DNA of 64,000 nt from Sipunculus nudus (GCA_026874595.1 CM049309.1:94696723-94760722); one strand, 5' to 3'; shown: positions 38,346 to 51,600, numbered from the stretch's first letter. Notes: generated from the sequence alone by a model not told the origin. Made by a program: numbers and translations.

Positions 38346-39534
38346 TTATGCGAAATGCTTAAAGGTGTCAGAGCAAGACCCTCTCTAATATCAATGAGCA
38401 GAATCAAAAGTCCTGAAACTGCAAAAATATTTTATGCGACGCCAATGCAGGGTTCCCCTATATGAGACTGCCAGACTACTACCCGAAGGTTTCGTGCATA
38501 TTACATTGCACTCATCAGGTGACTGAGTTATGCTGGTTTGTGTTTGTTCATGTTCGAGTGCATATATGTGAGTATTTACGGTTGATTGGTTATCGCTGCA
38601 TGATTCCTGCAAGTGTTAAGATATATAAAATCTCATGGCTTATATATATCAGAATTTTCCACGAAATAGAGCAAACCTACCGTAAAACTTGTTTATTTCA
38701 AAGACATCCACCATGGTAAAAGGTTTAAAATTTAAAAAAAAATAATAAAAATAAAATAAAAAAAAACAAGTTTAAATTCGCTTGAATGTTGAATATTTGG
38801 CATGTATATCTCAAACTTATCCATATGATATGATGGAATATAGGAAAATAGGATTTATTCAACAAAATGAAATCGCCCCTCCCCTCCTCCTATCAACAAA
38901 CGTACGCGCTACCGTTACATGTCCACATGCAGAATTATTTACACTCAGCACGCATCATAAAATAGTAGCAATCCGTTGAATAATTCTATTTAAAATTCAT
39001 ACCAGTATACGAAAGCAACTGTGATATTCTTAATTGAGTTTATACTTTAAAAAAGGAGAAAAATGGATATATTTAAATAAAAAAGACTTTAGGAACAGAC
39101 TATACAGGACCAAATCAATACAGCCGGTATTCTTTTTACGGCTCTTCGTGCCATGTTTAATTATTGCAAAAAAATATTTATTTGGTAAATTTCTTCAACA
39201 GATGTGTCGAGCTAAATATAAGTCCGAAAAAAATCTTCTTGGCCAGTATGATATAATCACAGGTTTTCCATCACTCTGGAATTTCCACATTTTCAATCAT
39301 TTTACTATGTCCTATGAAACCCTAAACCCGTCCGGGAACTGTTGAGTTCACCGGATCAAACTTAAATAAGCTGTCTAACGCTAGTTAATTTATGACAAAT
39401 GAGGCTTCCTGCTTTCCTGGGCCCGAGTCTCCCTAGTCCATTTTTAGCACATTGGATCTATGCAAGTTATAACTAAGAAAATCAATTTTCCGCATTTTCA
39501 AGGAATTTATATTGCCCTAGCAAGCACTACAGTC
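38346..39534. other. AT-rich non-coding stretch
   Basis: No gene recognised. A 103-codon plus-strand frame at 39034-39345 has no signal peptide or family motif, and its composition looks like chance. Confidence 0.45.
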
Positions 39535-39620
39535 GACCCGGGCCCCATTGTGCCCTCCTGCTGAAAAGCTATATATATGTAACACACAAAAGCCAAACAA
39601 AGGACCCTTGGGTCACTGTG
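39535..39620. repeat. dispersed repeat fragment (GGCCC-rich)
   Basis: 'GACCCGGGCCCCATTG', then 'CTGAAAAGCTATATATATGT' and 'CACAAAAGCCAAACAAAGG', resemble 27380-27460 ('GGCCGGGCCCCTTTG', 'ACAGCTATATAATTG', 'ATAAAAGCCAAAG'). Confidence 0.5.
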
Positions 39621-40216
39621 CTCAGCTGAAGTTGACCTTGAAGGTAAAAATCTAAATAATATCAAATGGAGATAAAGTATAAGAGGAAAAGGTAATACAG
39701 GCCATGGCTGGTTGACATGATTGGTTTGTATTGATGAGTAAGAAATTGTTGCAAATAATATTTTGTGACCAAACCATGCATTTCCTAATGTTAAAATTGA
39801 AGTATTGTGAACATATGATGTACATTATTAACATGATCATTGGTGGCTTTTTGATAAATTGTTGACAGTTCACACATTTGTTCAATTGAATAATTTTAAT
39901 GATATATATATTATTAAATCTATGTATTTTTTTATTTTATAAAATGTATACAGTTGAAATAAAACTAATGTCCCCAGTCCACAGATTCAAGGACTTGGTT
40001 GTGGTGTGGTGGCGTTGTGGCGGGGGTGGGGGCTGGGGGTTGGGGTGGAATGGTGGGAGTTTCATGGATGGTAGGATTAACTACACTTAACATACAGGGC
40101 AAACAAATTCTGCTGGGGCAGGAAAATAATGAACAAATGTTTGTATCAGATCTTCATTTTTTTATCACATAAATTTTTTTTTATTTTAAGTGAATAGTTC
40201 AATACATTTCCAATAT

Positions 40217-40218
<2 letters not shown>
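39621..40218. other. AT-rich non-coding stretch
   Basis: No gene. A G-rich patch (GGTGGCGTTGTGGCGGGGGT and following) lies at 40008-40055. Confidence 0.5.

Positions 40219-40267
<49 letters not shown>
40219..40267. repeat. (TA)n microsatellite
   Basis: An AT dinucleotide run of about 48 bp. Confidence 0.98.
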
Positions 40268-40269
<2 letters not shown>

Positions 40270-40554
40270 GAATATAAAAGTTGATTCATTATTCTAAATT
40301 GCATCTTCAAATCTCAATCTTGTCAGATATATATCATATCATGCAGACAATTGTATATCTATTTTTTTACCACGGAAGTATATCTTTTAAATTTGCAAAA
40401 CAATAAATATTTAAAAAAAATAGAATACGGGTAGTCGACAAGGGACTACGTGTATCCGCCAAAATTAGAGTAGGACGGGTGAAGTGAGGGTTAGCGTTAG
40501 GGTTGAGTGGCAAGGGGAAATAGAGTTACATGTGTTACATATTAGAATGGATCT

Positions 40555-41665
40555 CTGCCACATACACATGATTGTAGGTGGCGCCACCTGTTATTTGAAC
40601 GAGAAACTATCCAAGATGTATAAACATACAAAATTTCAGGTGGAAAAGTCAAACCACTGCAGAGATATGAGTGATTTTATCCCACAGCAGACAAACAGAT
40701 GGACGCTGTGCAAAAATGGCTGCAGGTGGCGCCACCATTTTTGTGTATGTTATAAAGCTATCTAAGGGCTACATTTGTGTAAATTTTTTTCCTGATAGGT
40801 CAAACGAGTCTGGAGATATAAGCATTAATGTCTGCAGCGTGAACGTGAATGAAGCTGGCGTCACCTGTCATCAAATCAAGAAAGCTATCCAGGATGTATA
40901 CACATGCCGAATTACAGGTACTTTGGTCAAACCACTGCAGAGATATGAGTGATTTTAACCCAAGGCAGACAAACAGATGGACGCTGTGCAAAAATGGCTG
41001 CAGGTGGCGCCACCATTTTTGTGTATGTTATAAAGCTATCCAAGGGCTACATTTGTGTAATTTTTTTCCTGATTGGTCGAACGAGTCTGGAGATATAAGC
41101 ATGGATGTCTACAGCGTGAACGTGAATGTAGGTGGCGCCACCTGTCATAAAATCAAGAAAGCTATCTAGGATGTATACGCATGCCGAATTTCAGGTAATT
41201 TGGTCAAACAGCTGCAGAGATATGAGTAATTTTAACCCAAGGCAGACAAACAGATGGACGCTGTGTAAAAATGGCTCCAGGTGGCGCCACCATTTTTGTG
41301 TATGTTATAAAGCTATCCAAGGGCTACATTTGAGTATTTTTTTTTCCTGATTGGTCAAACGGTTCCCGAGATATGAGCTTGGATGTCTGCAGCGTTAACG
41401 TGAATGTAGGTGGCGCCACCTGTCATAAAATCAAGAAAGCTATCTAGGATGTATACGCATGCCGAATTTTAGGTGAATTAGTCGAACCACTGCAGAGACA
41501 TGAGTGATTTATCCCAAGGCAGATGAACAGATGGATACTGTGCAAACATGGTTGCAGGAGGCGCCACCTTTTTTTTTGTGTGTGTTATAAAGCTATCCAA
41601 GGGCTACATTTGTGTAATTTTTTTTTCCTGATCGGTCAAACGGTTCCCGAGATATGTGGGTTTAT
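40555..41665. repeat. 277-bp tandem repeat with palindromic GGTGGCGCCACC boxes, ~4 copies
   Basis: Equivalent points fall at 40580, 40857, 41134 and 41412, giving a period of 277-278 bp. Each unit has a box in the context TGTAGGTGGCGCCACCTGTC and a second in GCAGGTGGCGCCACCATTTT, plus the phrases 'AAGCTATC.A.GATGTATAC', 'CCGAATTTCAGGT' and 'ACCACTGCAGAGATATGAGT'. The box is a perfect 12-bp palindrome at 40577, 40725, 41003, 41131, 41280 and 41409. Frames through the repeat are incidental. Confidence 0.93.
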
Positions 41666-43080
41666 GTGTGGAAACAGACGCACAAACGGACGCTGGGCAA
41701 AGAGGAAAGGTCAGAGGTCAAGGCCAGTTGGTTAGGCACCAGTTCACATGTGACCCGAAAATTTGTGTAAGTTTCGGAAAAATCCATCCAGTAGTCTCAG
41801 AGGAGTTCTCTGGAAACGAACGCGGCGGCGGCGGCGGAACCCGGTCAAAAACATAGTTTCCGCAAAACGAATTATTTGATTCAGATTTCACAATTGTGTC
41901 TTTATTCATCCATTATTTGCTCCATATTTAATTTTTTTAAGCAAACTGATGGGTTTAATTATATTTTAATTTGTTAAAATAATTTAAAAGAAAATTGATT
42001 TCTTAAAAACATGCTACATTAACACAATATGGCATCTTCTTGATTACTCCTTGAAATAATTACTTATGTTTACATGCTATGAAAATTGAATCAACACTAC
42101 TAACAGGAAAAAAAGTGCCATGGTCAAAGTTGGGCAACATTTAAGGTACTGATTTTATTTTTATGCTCATAACTTAAAAAAAAAATACAAAATTGAGATC
42201 CCATTTTGGGTATACAATTAAATCTCATTTAAACAAAGTTAATACTTAAAAAAAGACTATAGCTTCAAAAATTTTCATGTTAAGTAAGTAAATTTTTTTT
42301 AAAGTTCTTTATGTTCGGGCCCATAACTTTTAGAAATTACACTCAATGAACTTATTTCTGGCATGTGTATAGGAAATATATAGGAAAATACTTCCGGTAA
42401 ATATTTAAAAAAAACAGGTAAGTAGTTTTGATATTAGGCAGACCTGAAGCGTAATAATAGGTTTTTAATGTAATTTGAGGTTTTTCCTTAATTTTTCGAA
42501 GGAACGAAGTCGCAGTGACCCAGTTTTTGGTTTGATAGGAGATCTTGGGGACATCTAACAGCATGCCGAATTTTGGATTCGTAGGTCTAACGGTTTCAAA
42601 ACGTGCTAGTCTACTGAATGGAAAGACGGACGGACGGACAGACTACGGACAATGGACCACGACTATAGCTCAGATGACTTATATTCAGCTGACCTAAAAA
42701 AAGACTTCTACATCTCTAAACAACTTCTTGTGCCCAATATGAAGTACTTGGCCGGTCTCTCCCGATTAAAAACTGTATGTTAGCTAATGCAGCTATCAAA
42801 TGAAATTTCAATGATATTTTCCATAATTTTTCAGGCATGTAACTGGCCATTTACAATTACTGGCCCGGGCCCTGTTGAAAAAAAAAACTGAATATGAACA
42901 CTCAAGTATAAGCTAACACGAAAGAAAAACGAAACAGTCCTGACCGATACGGGCCATCTCAGGCTCTATTGACAAAAATATATAAACCAACACAAAAATA
43001 ATAAGACTTCCACATTTTTAAACATTTCATTCTGCCCTAAAGGAAATTCCAAGTAAACGATGTACCGGCTGACCCCCCTC
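41666..43080. other. non-coding, dispersed-repeat fragments
   Basis: No gene. 42470-42700 has the look of a dispersed element tail: 'CGCAGTGACCCAGTTTTTGG', 'AGACGGACGGACGGACAG' and 'GACTATAGCTCAGATGA'. A related tail occurs at 61500-61690. 42860-43060 shares phrases with 27380-27690. Confidence 0.45.
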
Positions 43081-43399
43081 CCCCCCCCCCCCCCCCCCAC
43101 TTCTCCTTGGGTCTAACAGTCCCAAAGGTCTTTCTTCAAATTCCTTCAACTAAATTCAATTAATTTATTTAAATGGATTCATTTTGTTATTGTTCAGAAT
43201 GTAAACAAGGCCTAATGCGAACCTGTGAAATGGTATTTACATCAGGTATAATGTTCCACGCTGGACCATTACTTTTCAAGTACATGTGTGACATGTATAT
43301 ATGTACGATGCCAGTACTTCACACTTTGAACCCGAGTATAAGCACCAATTACACAAACGTCATTCCTGAAACAGTTTCATGGATGCACACAACACAAAA

Positions 43400-43790
43400 T
43401 GATTGAAGGTGGCGCCACCAAACCTCTCTTAGGCTATGTGCACAGATGCATGAAACCCACAAAACGATTGTCTTGTATACGACGAAGCTATCCCAGATGT
43501 ATACATATGCCCAATTTCAGGCTAATATATCAAATTCCTCCTGAGAAATAAGCAGGGACATACAATCTGCAAATATTACTGTAGGTGATGCACCAGTCTT
43601 GCATACAACAAAGCCATCTGATATGTATAGGTAAGCACAATATCAGGCTGATATATCGAATCCCTTCTGAGAAATAAGCAGGGACATACTAGTACGCTGT
43701 GCAAAAGTAATTGTAGGTGGCGACACCAGTCTTATGTACGAGAAAGCCATCAAAGATGCATGGACAAGCCAAAATTTTAGGCCGATACAT
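43400..43790. repeat. diverged members of the GGTGGCGCCACC repeat family
   Basis: Two to three units of about 155 bp carry 'AAGC.ATC..AGATGTATA', 'CAATTTCAGGCT.ATATATC' and 'GAGAAATAAGCAGGGACATAC'. One perfect palindrome box lies at 43408-43419, with a decayed one near 43715 (GTGGCGACACC). They are shorter than the 277-bp units but share the same phrases. Confidence 0.75.
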
Positions 43791-45380
43791 GGTGCACTGG
43801 ACTGACCAAGCTCAGCTGAGACAGGTATTTGCCCAAGTCAAGCGAACCTGAGTGAACTCTTGAACTGTTTCTGGCTGCACTGAGTAAACTCTTGACTCGA
43901 GGAAAATCTGATACAGATGGCAGTCTGCCTAAGCTATAAATAGATCCAAACTGAAACATGGTCTGTTGCCCAATCTGAAATAGTTGGCAGTGTCAAGCTG
44001 TTTATAGATACAGACAAAATATTGGCATGTTGGCTATTCTGTTTTTTTTTTCAAGCTGCATATTGATAAGATTTTTTATCAGAATTTTTAGAATAATAAC
44101 AGATGCCTATTGAAAGCAAAATCAGAATACATATATATTCTATTCATTTTTCTACTTATATACCCAAATAGCTATAGATCATTTTGTTAATTTAATAAAT
44201 CTAACTTTTATAAAAAAAAAGTCCTTTCATTGATAAAGGTCTAATATTCTGCCAAAATCATTACGTAAACCTAAGGCCACCTAAGAATCATTTTTGTGCA
44301 ATGTTACAGAACTTGAAACAACAGTTTTGCAGAAGAAGACTGCAGCCTTATTCTGAAATAGACTTACTTATGGCCACAAGACCAACTTAAGCTTTCTATA
44401 ACTCTACCAAAAACCAAAAAATCAACGATCCAAATTTCTTCTTCTGTTTCTTATGAAATTGAGAGAATCCTACTTAGGATAATTCTTGTGAAAAATTAAA
44501 CCATTGAGCCTGACAGTTTCATCATAAAACATGTTTAAGCTGAAAGAGAGTAAAATTATGAGGTTTTCGCCCCTAAAAAAAACAGGTCGGTGTAGGTGGC
44601 GCCACAAAAACCTCAATTTCAAATATGAGTCATGTGACCAACATTTGCAAAAAACTTGGTGATGCTAGCTCCTGCCGTTTTTGAGATTGTTATGTTAGTA
44701 TCGGTTACTTACTTAACTACTAAGTTCAAATTCCTGTAACTCGGCCAGATTTCACCGAATTAAACCATTCAAACAAACTTGAGAGCTCATCCCTGGGATC
44801 ATTTCTGTGAAATATAGAACAATTTGACTGAATGATTTCGGAGAAGAAGAATTTCAAAGGTTTTTTTTCAGCTATTTCCCCGTATATTGTAAGTCGATGC
44901 AAGTGGCACCAAAAAACCTGATATGCTTTTCTTCGGGATTATCTTTAGTATCAAGTGGTTATGACGTATATGGTTCGGATATTTAAACAGGTTCTATAAT
45001 TAGGTCTACTTAAGATACCCATTCGTATGTGTGCATAAAATACCATTTTACTAGTTTCTCGAATAATGCAATCTACATTAAACCGCTATAAAACAATTAA
45101 TAAAATGTGAACCGAGTACTTCATTTACAGCTTATCCAACAGAACTAACGTACAACAGAAGGGATGTTGGGGCCTTTATACGTATAACAAACGATCAACA
45201 TATTTTCTCAGTGTTTGTGTATTTTTTCATTCAGTTATTGCCTCAAGAATATATACATTATACATGTATCCTTGAAAAAGCTAACTATTGTTTTCATTTG
45301 GTAGTTTAACAAGCCCGGCTGCCAGGTGAGGGGTTGCAGGATGCATGCATGTGCATGCGTAGGACAAACATTTTCTGTTC
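43791..45380. other. non-coding stretch with a further decayed palindrome box
   Basis: No gene recognised. TAGGTGGCGCCACAAAAACC near 44593 and AAGTGGCACCAAAAAACC near 44900 are decayed relatives of the palindrome family. Confidence 0.5.
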
Positions 45381-45835
45381 AACAGAATTGGGGACATGTT
45401 TTGCCATTCTGTCCGGGGACTTGCGTTCGGAATGGTACTCGGTGATCGCGCGTTCATCAAGGTATGTTTGATGATCGAGCGGGAGGGACATCTGATAATT
45501 TACATAAAGGTACTTGTCAAGTCTCTGACCGCTAATTGTTTATTCTTTATAGAAAATATAGCTGCCGGGAGGTACGTGCGTCACTCTGGAACGGGGCAAT
45601 CTATTTATCACTTTTATATTAGTAATATTCAGTTTTATAATGATCAGGCACACCATGCAGCTGACGATGACGTGCGCACAGACAGGTCAGGCAGTACAGA
45701 TATGGCTGGATCTTTTGTTTCGCTCATCATAAACTTCATCGTTACATTTTTTATCAAGGAGACGGGGCGACTTGGTTCGTTTGATATCTCGGTGAAAGTA
45801 CACACGGTGATAAGATCTTAAAGGTTTGTCAAGGC
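45381..45835 (+). other. CpG-containing patch with a 141-codon open frame, unresolved
   Basis: The frame 45396-45821 is open for 141 codons in a locally CG-richer patch. Splice-like sites occur within it (CAACAG at 45385, CAAG|GTATGT at 45461, GGGAG|GTACGTG at 45571), so the open frame may be incidental to a small-exon gene or to chance. No domain, signal peptide or family resemblance was seen. Confidence 0.15.
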
Positions 45836-46740
45836 ACAAACTCTGTTACTCACGGCCGACAATAAAATATTTTAATAGCGTGAATCTCGGACTGAACGTA
45901 CCCCTGCATGACCGAGAAGAAATAAACTGAAATGCGCTGAACAATTTCGCTTTTTAAGGTAGCAGACCTGGTTAAAATACCTTCATTAAAAATCAGTCCC
46001 GTAGTGTTTTTTTAATTAATATTAGACCTTATAAACATATTATCGAGACCTTGTCTCGTGTTCTTTCAAAATTTTATGTACTGGTAAAACGTTCCTTAAA
46101 TTCTTTTTTTAAAACATTATTAAAAATATTTAGGAAAGTGTTTAATTCAAGTAAGAAACCACGTTTAACTGCCATGTCCTTTAGTTGTTTGATGCAGACA
46201 TTTCAAGTTTTGCTTAGAGTTTCAACTGTTTGATTTATTGCTGTACTAACAGGAGGGGCACCTGAAACTTTCCGGGTTTAATCTACACGTGAAGGATGTC
46301 TAAAATACACCCACAAGCATACAGATCACGACTATATTTGTAAAGCTTTGGGTTGAAGTTTTTGGCATGCATGTCATAAGGCTTGAAAGTTTAATGATAA
46401 AAAAAAAGAGAGTAAAAACTGCAGAAACAAAAAGGGAAAGTGGTCGAGTTATGTAGCTGTAACAAAACATTTGGTTGTTGTTGTTCATTTTGCAGCGGGC
46501 GGTCGTTAGGCAGGGCATGGCATTAAACATTTTTTAAACATCTCCCTTCCGCACACATACAGCCTCTGCCATACACTATCTGGCACTCTCACACATCCCC
46601 TCTCTCACACACACATACATGCATTGTGCCCTCCCACACACTACATTCACACATATAACCACCTCAAAGAACACATTTCACTATCTACTGAACCACATAA
46701 AAACAAAGACACAAGATAGTTGAAATAAGTGGCTTCATTG
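45836..46740. other. non-coding stretch
   Basis: No gene. A CA-rich tract with many CACAC words lies at 46550-46640. Confidence 0.5.
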
Positions 46741-47690
46741 AATAAAGTCTCTACAACTGTTGTGAGTCCAGACGTTCTGCGGTCCTCGACTAAACACACA
46801 GAGGAGAAGGATGTGACAACAGTAACGGCAACAATAGTAAAATGTACAAAATTAACAAATATCCACCGTCATCTCTAATGGATATCTACAAAAATGTACA
46901 CTTGATATAATAACCCCCCCTCCCCCCCGAAAGGATTCTGGACCTGTCTCACATGTACTCACACATTAAAAATATACATCATTTCTGTGGTACCAAATTG
47001 CTCAACTATATATATATAACAAACTGGATATAGTAACAGTTGCCTTATTATGAACGCAGCTATTTCCCTCTGCTGCAGGACTTCTGTTACACCATAAAAT
47101 TATAACAATCTGGAATGCTTATGCTAAAATAGTTCCACAGGTTGACATCAGGTGTCAGCACAGTGCTGTCTCTATCTCTCTGTTAAACTTGCGTTTCACT
47201 GGGCCTCATTCAGACATCATGCATTTCTTAAGAGATCAAGCCAGCATTATATTCAGTAAACATTCAAGCTGACAATTAGAAATTCATCAATAAAACTAGA
47301 CCATCATCATATAAACTGTTATCTTAAGCACGCATAAAATGCATTAAATATTCAGCATAAATGTAATTTGAAAAACTCTTGCAGCTTCACCCGATGGTAT
47401 TAAAATACTTGAAACTGGACAACGTCCTGAGCATTAAGAGCACCTCATGGCTTGTCTCATTCTACTAAGATGTACAGTATTATTATTTCAGAACAGGCTA
47501 GTATCACATTATAAAGCAGACTGCTTTTATCAAAGAAAGCTGCAGTAATACTGATTCCTGTGCCAGGTACCCCTTACAAACTGTCATGCTGTGTGGCATG
47601 TCAATATCCTGCTTCAAGCTTATCTATGACCTTGACCTCTGAATGCTGACCTTGCTACAGGTCAGGGGTTCTGGAGCGTAATCTCAGCTT

Positions 47691-48424
47691 TTTAATAAAA
47701 AAATCTTGAAAAATCACAAGTACTGCAAACAGTATTGCATGTACCTCTCTGCTGCTAAACATCCTGCTAAATTACAGAATTCTCTGTTACTGGATATAAT
47801 ACTGTACCGTAAATTAAAGGATTCTTCACTGTATTACCTTTGTCAATTAAGCAGATGCTGGTACTAAGTGGGGAAGATAAGAGATCTATCAGAAGTTGCT
47901 GTAGTTTTTGGTTTGTATAAACCAAGTATATAAAAACATCAATAAGTCTCTCAATTAATATTTGTTAGTATTCATATAAAAGGTTGACTCATTTAAGCTG
48001 CAGCCTACAAAGTTTGTATTGAAACACTGTGTAACTCTGTATAACAACGCTTATCATTACACGCAAGTTCCATGCATCAGATCACTGCACAACACTGTAT
48101 CACAGTGCTTGCCATGGCCAAACCTGAACTTTATACAGAAAGCCAGACTCATGACCTGGGCCAATCACAGCAGTCCATCACATCCCTTCAATAATCACCA
48201 TGGTAACACTAACTGGTCGTTCACTGATGACCCATCAAGGCAGTCCTTCACATCCTTGCAACCATCCCCATGGCAACAGTAGGTTCCACAGAGAGCACAC
48301 ATGCAGAATCTTGCACTGTTTCCTCTATTTGGCAGTGCCATGTCTCGCTGATGAACACTGATGACTTCCTTCAAGGCTGGGTCCATGTGATAAATAATAC
48401 AAAACCAGATGAGTCCAGCACACC
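47691..48424 (-). other. probable 3' untranslated region of the PI3K regulatory subunit gene
   Basis: This lies directly downstream, on the minus strand, of the TAA stop at 48425-48427. A minus-strand ATTAAA (TTTAAT at 47691-47696) is one possible polyadenylation signal; an AATAAA lies further off at 46234-46239. The true end cannot be decided from sequence alone. Confidence 0.35.
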
Positions 48425-48647
48425 TTACGCATGGTCATGCATCACTGTATATGGTGACTGAGACCCTGGGTAAAAATTGACTGGTATTTTTAATGTAACG
48501 TCCAAACTGTCATTGTGTTCTGCTAAAGATGTTTCTTGATAGTGCAAGACTAAGTCTGTTAATGATCTGTGAAGATAATATGGGTCTGCAAAACCATAAC
48601 CTGTTGGTTTTTTGTCTATTTTGCAGTGTCCGACTGTTCCATTAGCA
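48425..48647 (-). CDS. PIK3R: PI3K regulatory subunit last coding exon: end of cSH2 and C-terminus
   Basis: Acceptor CTCATTTCAG; 223 bp to TAA at 48425-48427. It encodes [39 protein letters not shown], then a tail [11 protein letters not shown]...HDHA. The tail is about a dozen residues longer than the vertebrate end, which stops soon after the YPVY segment. Confidence 0.97.
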
Positions 48648-51600
48648 CTGAAATGAGAAGAAAATCATATAAGAGACATTGTAAATGCAAGTCAAACTGA
48701 ATTTCTATTATTAATGAAAGGATATTCTCAAGATAATTTAAATATTACAATAAAAGTATGTTCAGTATTCTTGTTTTTTTTTTATGACAATATATGTCCT
48801 GAATTAATTATTTCAGGCTGTGAAGACACACAGAGAAATCTTTAAACTGATGAGTAACAATTAAAACCATGACCCATAAAGTTTATCTAAGTAATATTTG
48901 CATGCCACATACTGTATTACAGGTGAAATTACAGCTTATAAAATTTAAGATTTTCTAGATAATCTATCATCACATACTGGTAAGTGAACACTACAGAATT
49001 TCAGGGTTTCGATTAAAAAATTTGCTTTTCTACATTTTTTAATTCTTAAAATTTTAACAGAGTATTCCTGTTGATTATGAAAAGTGACTCACACTATGGA
49101 CAAGGCGTAATTACTCTGTCGACTTGGACGGATGAGGAAGGTACCATTGGGCCTGCCTTGCAGCGCTTGTTCAGCTTTGTGTCTGTCCCAGTCCACCAGC
49201 CATGTTGTTTTATCATAATGAGGAAGCGAATCAGGGTAGTGGGACTCTGTGGTAGGGTACGTCGGCTGTTCAGCTTCACGATTGTCATCCTCTAACAGTT
49301 GCTCAAGGTCATTATGACTCAAACTCTTGTCTAAGAGCCACCTGCAGGACAAAACAATTAAAATAGTTTACAATTTAAAAAAAGAAATACTTATTTCACT
49401 GAATGTTTGTCTCATTCCATCATGTTTGCATTCAACTGTATATCTAAATATTCATAAATTCAGAATGTTTTGTCTTGCTGCTTATTACATGATTATGATA
49501 TAAAAAAGTATGACTATGCCTTTAAGAGACAGTTTGTTTCCATGATGACTATTGCTCTGACTTCCAAACAGCTATAATATATCTTTAATATCATGGTAAT
49601 CATCCTGTGAAACTTGCTTCTTGCATTTAGACTGAGATATTTTATTATACTTATTATGTTAACCATTTATTACAACAATAATAATTTTCTATTTAACACT
49701 TACTTTTTGAGCTGTTCTCTCTGTTTGTACAACTGTTTCATTTCTGGTTTCAGGCTGTTCATGTCGCCAATGATGGCCCGGCTGTTGGCCATCTCTTCTC
49801 TCAGGTCTGTTTCCAGCTGCCTTTGGCTATTTTGTATCTCCTCCAGTCGAGAAGTTAACAAGTTGTAATTCTCCATAAGTCTGAAATGAAATACAAAATA
49901 TAAGTGTCAAAGAAGAAACTGGATCTCAAGTCATTATATTCACTCATTTACTCCGGTAGATGACAAAAAAGATGAGGTATAGGCATTCTTAGGTGAAAAC
50001 TAAACAGCTCTTAAAATGTCTAAAGTTATTTAGGTTTCAACAAATAATATATTTTATAGTCTTTATAGCACTTTTTAGAAAAACTGTCATACCTCAAAGT
50101 CTTTTGCTGATCAGAAAAACAAAGAATAACTTTAAAATTTCATGTTAAATCCAATAAGCTTCAGTGTTATCATGTGACAGTCCTCACACAGATTTCCAAT
50201 ACTGAACTTCCTGTGACTAATCATTTGAACTTATAATGACTGTTGCATCATACTGCTGTTGCAGCCACAGCAAACTAAAGATAACTTACTTGTGAGTTTC
50301 ATGTGGACTGGCGTTGGACTTGTAATGTTCATGTAGATGTATCTGATCTTGGAAGACCTTGACGGTTTCTTTGAATGCTTCCAGGGCCTGCTGTTTTAAC
50401 TGTATCTCCTGAAAAAAATTTATATTCCAAGATCATTCCATGATAGGTCAAGGTCATTCTGATAAGTCAAGGTCATAAACTGTATAAACCTAAATACAAT
50501 CATCTTCAGGCACCTTTACATGAGCACATTCATATTTCAAAACTTAAAAGTAATGATTACCTAAAATATTATACAAGATAAAATTCCTGAAAACTGCATT
50601 AATGATTCTATGTGAGTTCAAGGGAAAGTGGGTAATTATTTTCATTAACCCAATCTTTATGGCCACTTTAAGTGTAAAACAGGAAAACTACAAACTGTAC
50701 CACACAGTGCTGTCAATATCACAATAAAGTAACCAAGCTCATGCCAGTATGTAATGAATTGTTTCAGTCTCAGTTTGTTTCAGCCAGACACTGATCAATG
50801 GTGTTCCAGGAGTTCCATAAACCATGAATAACTGGCAGGATGGCCCATCTGTCTGTCCCCAGGCACTTGCCCCAAGGTCAGACAATATTATACTGGTGGT
50901 GTTAAATATAAAACAATCAATACTGGGTGAGCATGCCGGGTCAATGAATCACGTCTGGACGCTGGGAGAGCCCTGGATCATTAATTCCTAGAAATAACTG
51001 ATCTACCTGGCAAGGCACATGACCCAGTGTGGCTGGCTTATTTATAAACCAGTCACTGTTACAACACACACTGGCATTCATATTACAAGCTGCATATAGT
51101 ACTCATAGGATCGTCACTTTCTACACTGAGTCTACACACCAGTCCCACCTTCACCAACCCTGGCATTCCATATAAGTCTATATTGCAGGCTACTGGTAAT
51201 CTAGGTTTATATTTTAATTTTAGGAATTTCTGGAAGACCCACCTGGGCAATTCTTGCATGTTGTTCATACCAGATGTCGTAATTCTTGGTCTTTTGTATG
51301 TACTCCTGGTTGACCTTTTGTAACCTTTGTTTGACCAAGTCCACGTCGGTCAGTTCTTCCTCACCCTGGCAGAAAAAAAAGAACGGTCCAAATAAATCTC
51401 TTACTTTGGTCTTCACAGGTACATATCACATTTACAAAATACTGATGATTCCTGACAAAGCCACTCCTGTGGAATATACAGTGATATGATGTCTTATATT
51501 ATTATCTTTTCTTTATTAATACACCTTTTTTTAACTGTATCTGGACAAGTTGAAGAGTGTATCTAATTGTATAAATTTCATATGACCGTCATTCTTGTAC

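Noticed and set aside
39034-39345. 103-codon plus-strand frame
   Set aside because: Lys/Phe/Ile/Leu-rich translation of AT-rich DNA without any family signature.
40484-41735. Series of overlapping frames containing RQTNRWTLCKNGCRWRHHF-like peptides
   Set aside because: They are successive copies of the 277-bp tandem repeat. The repeated peptide is a consequence of the repeat, and no frame extends through the array.
45386-45685. Chain of three tiny exons (76, 19 and 38 bp) giving a continuous frame
   Set aside because: A 19-bp microexon and overlap with a 141-codon unspliced frame make it too flexible to accept without transcripts.
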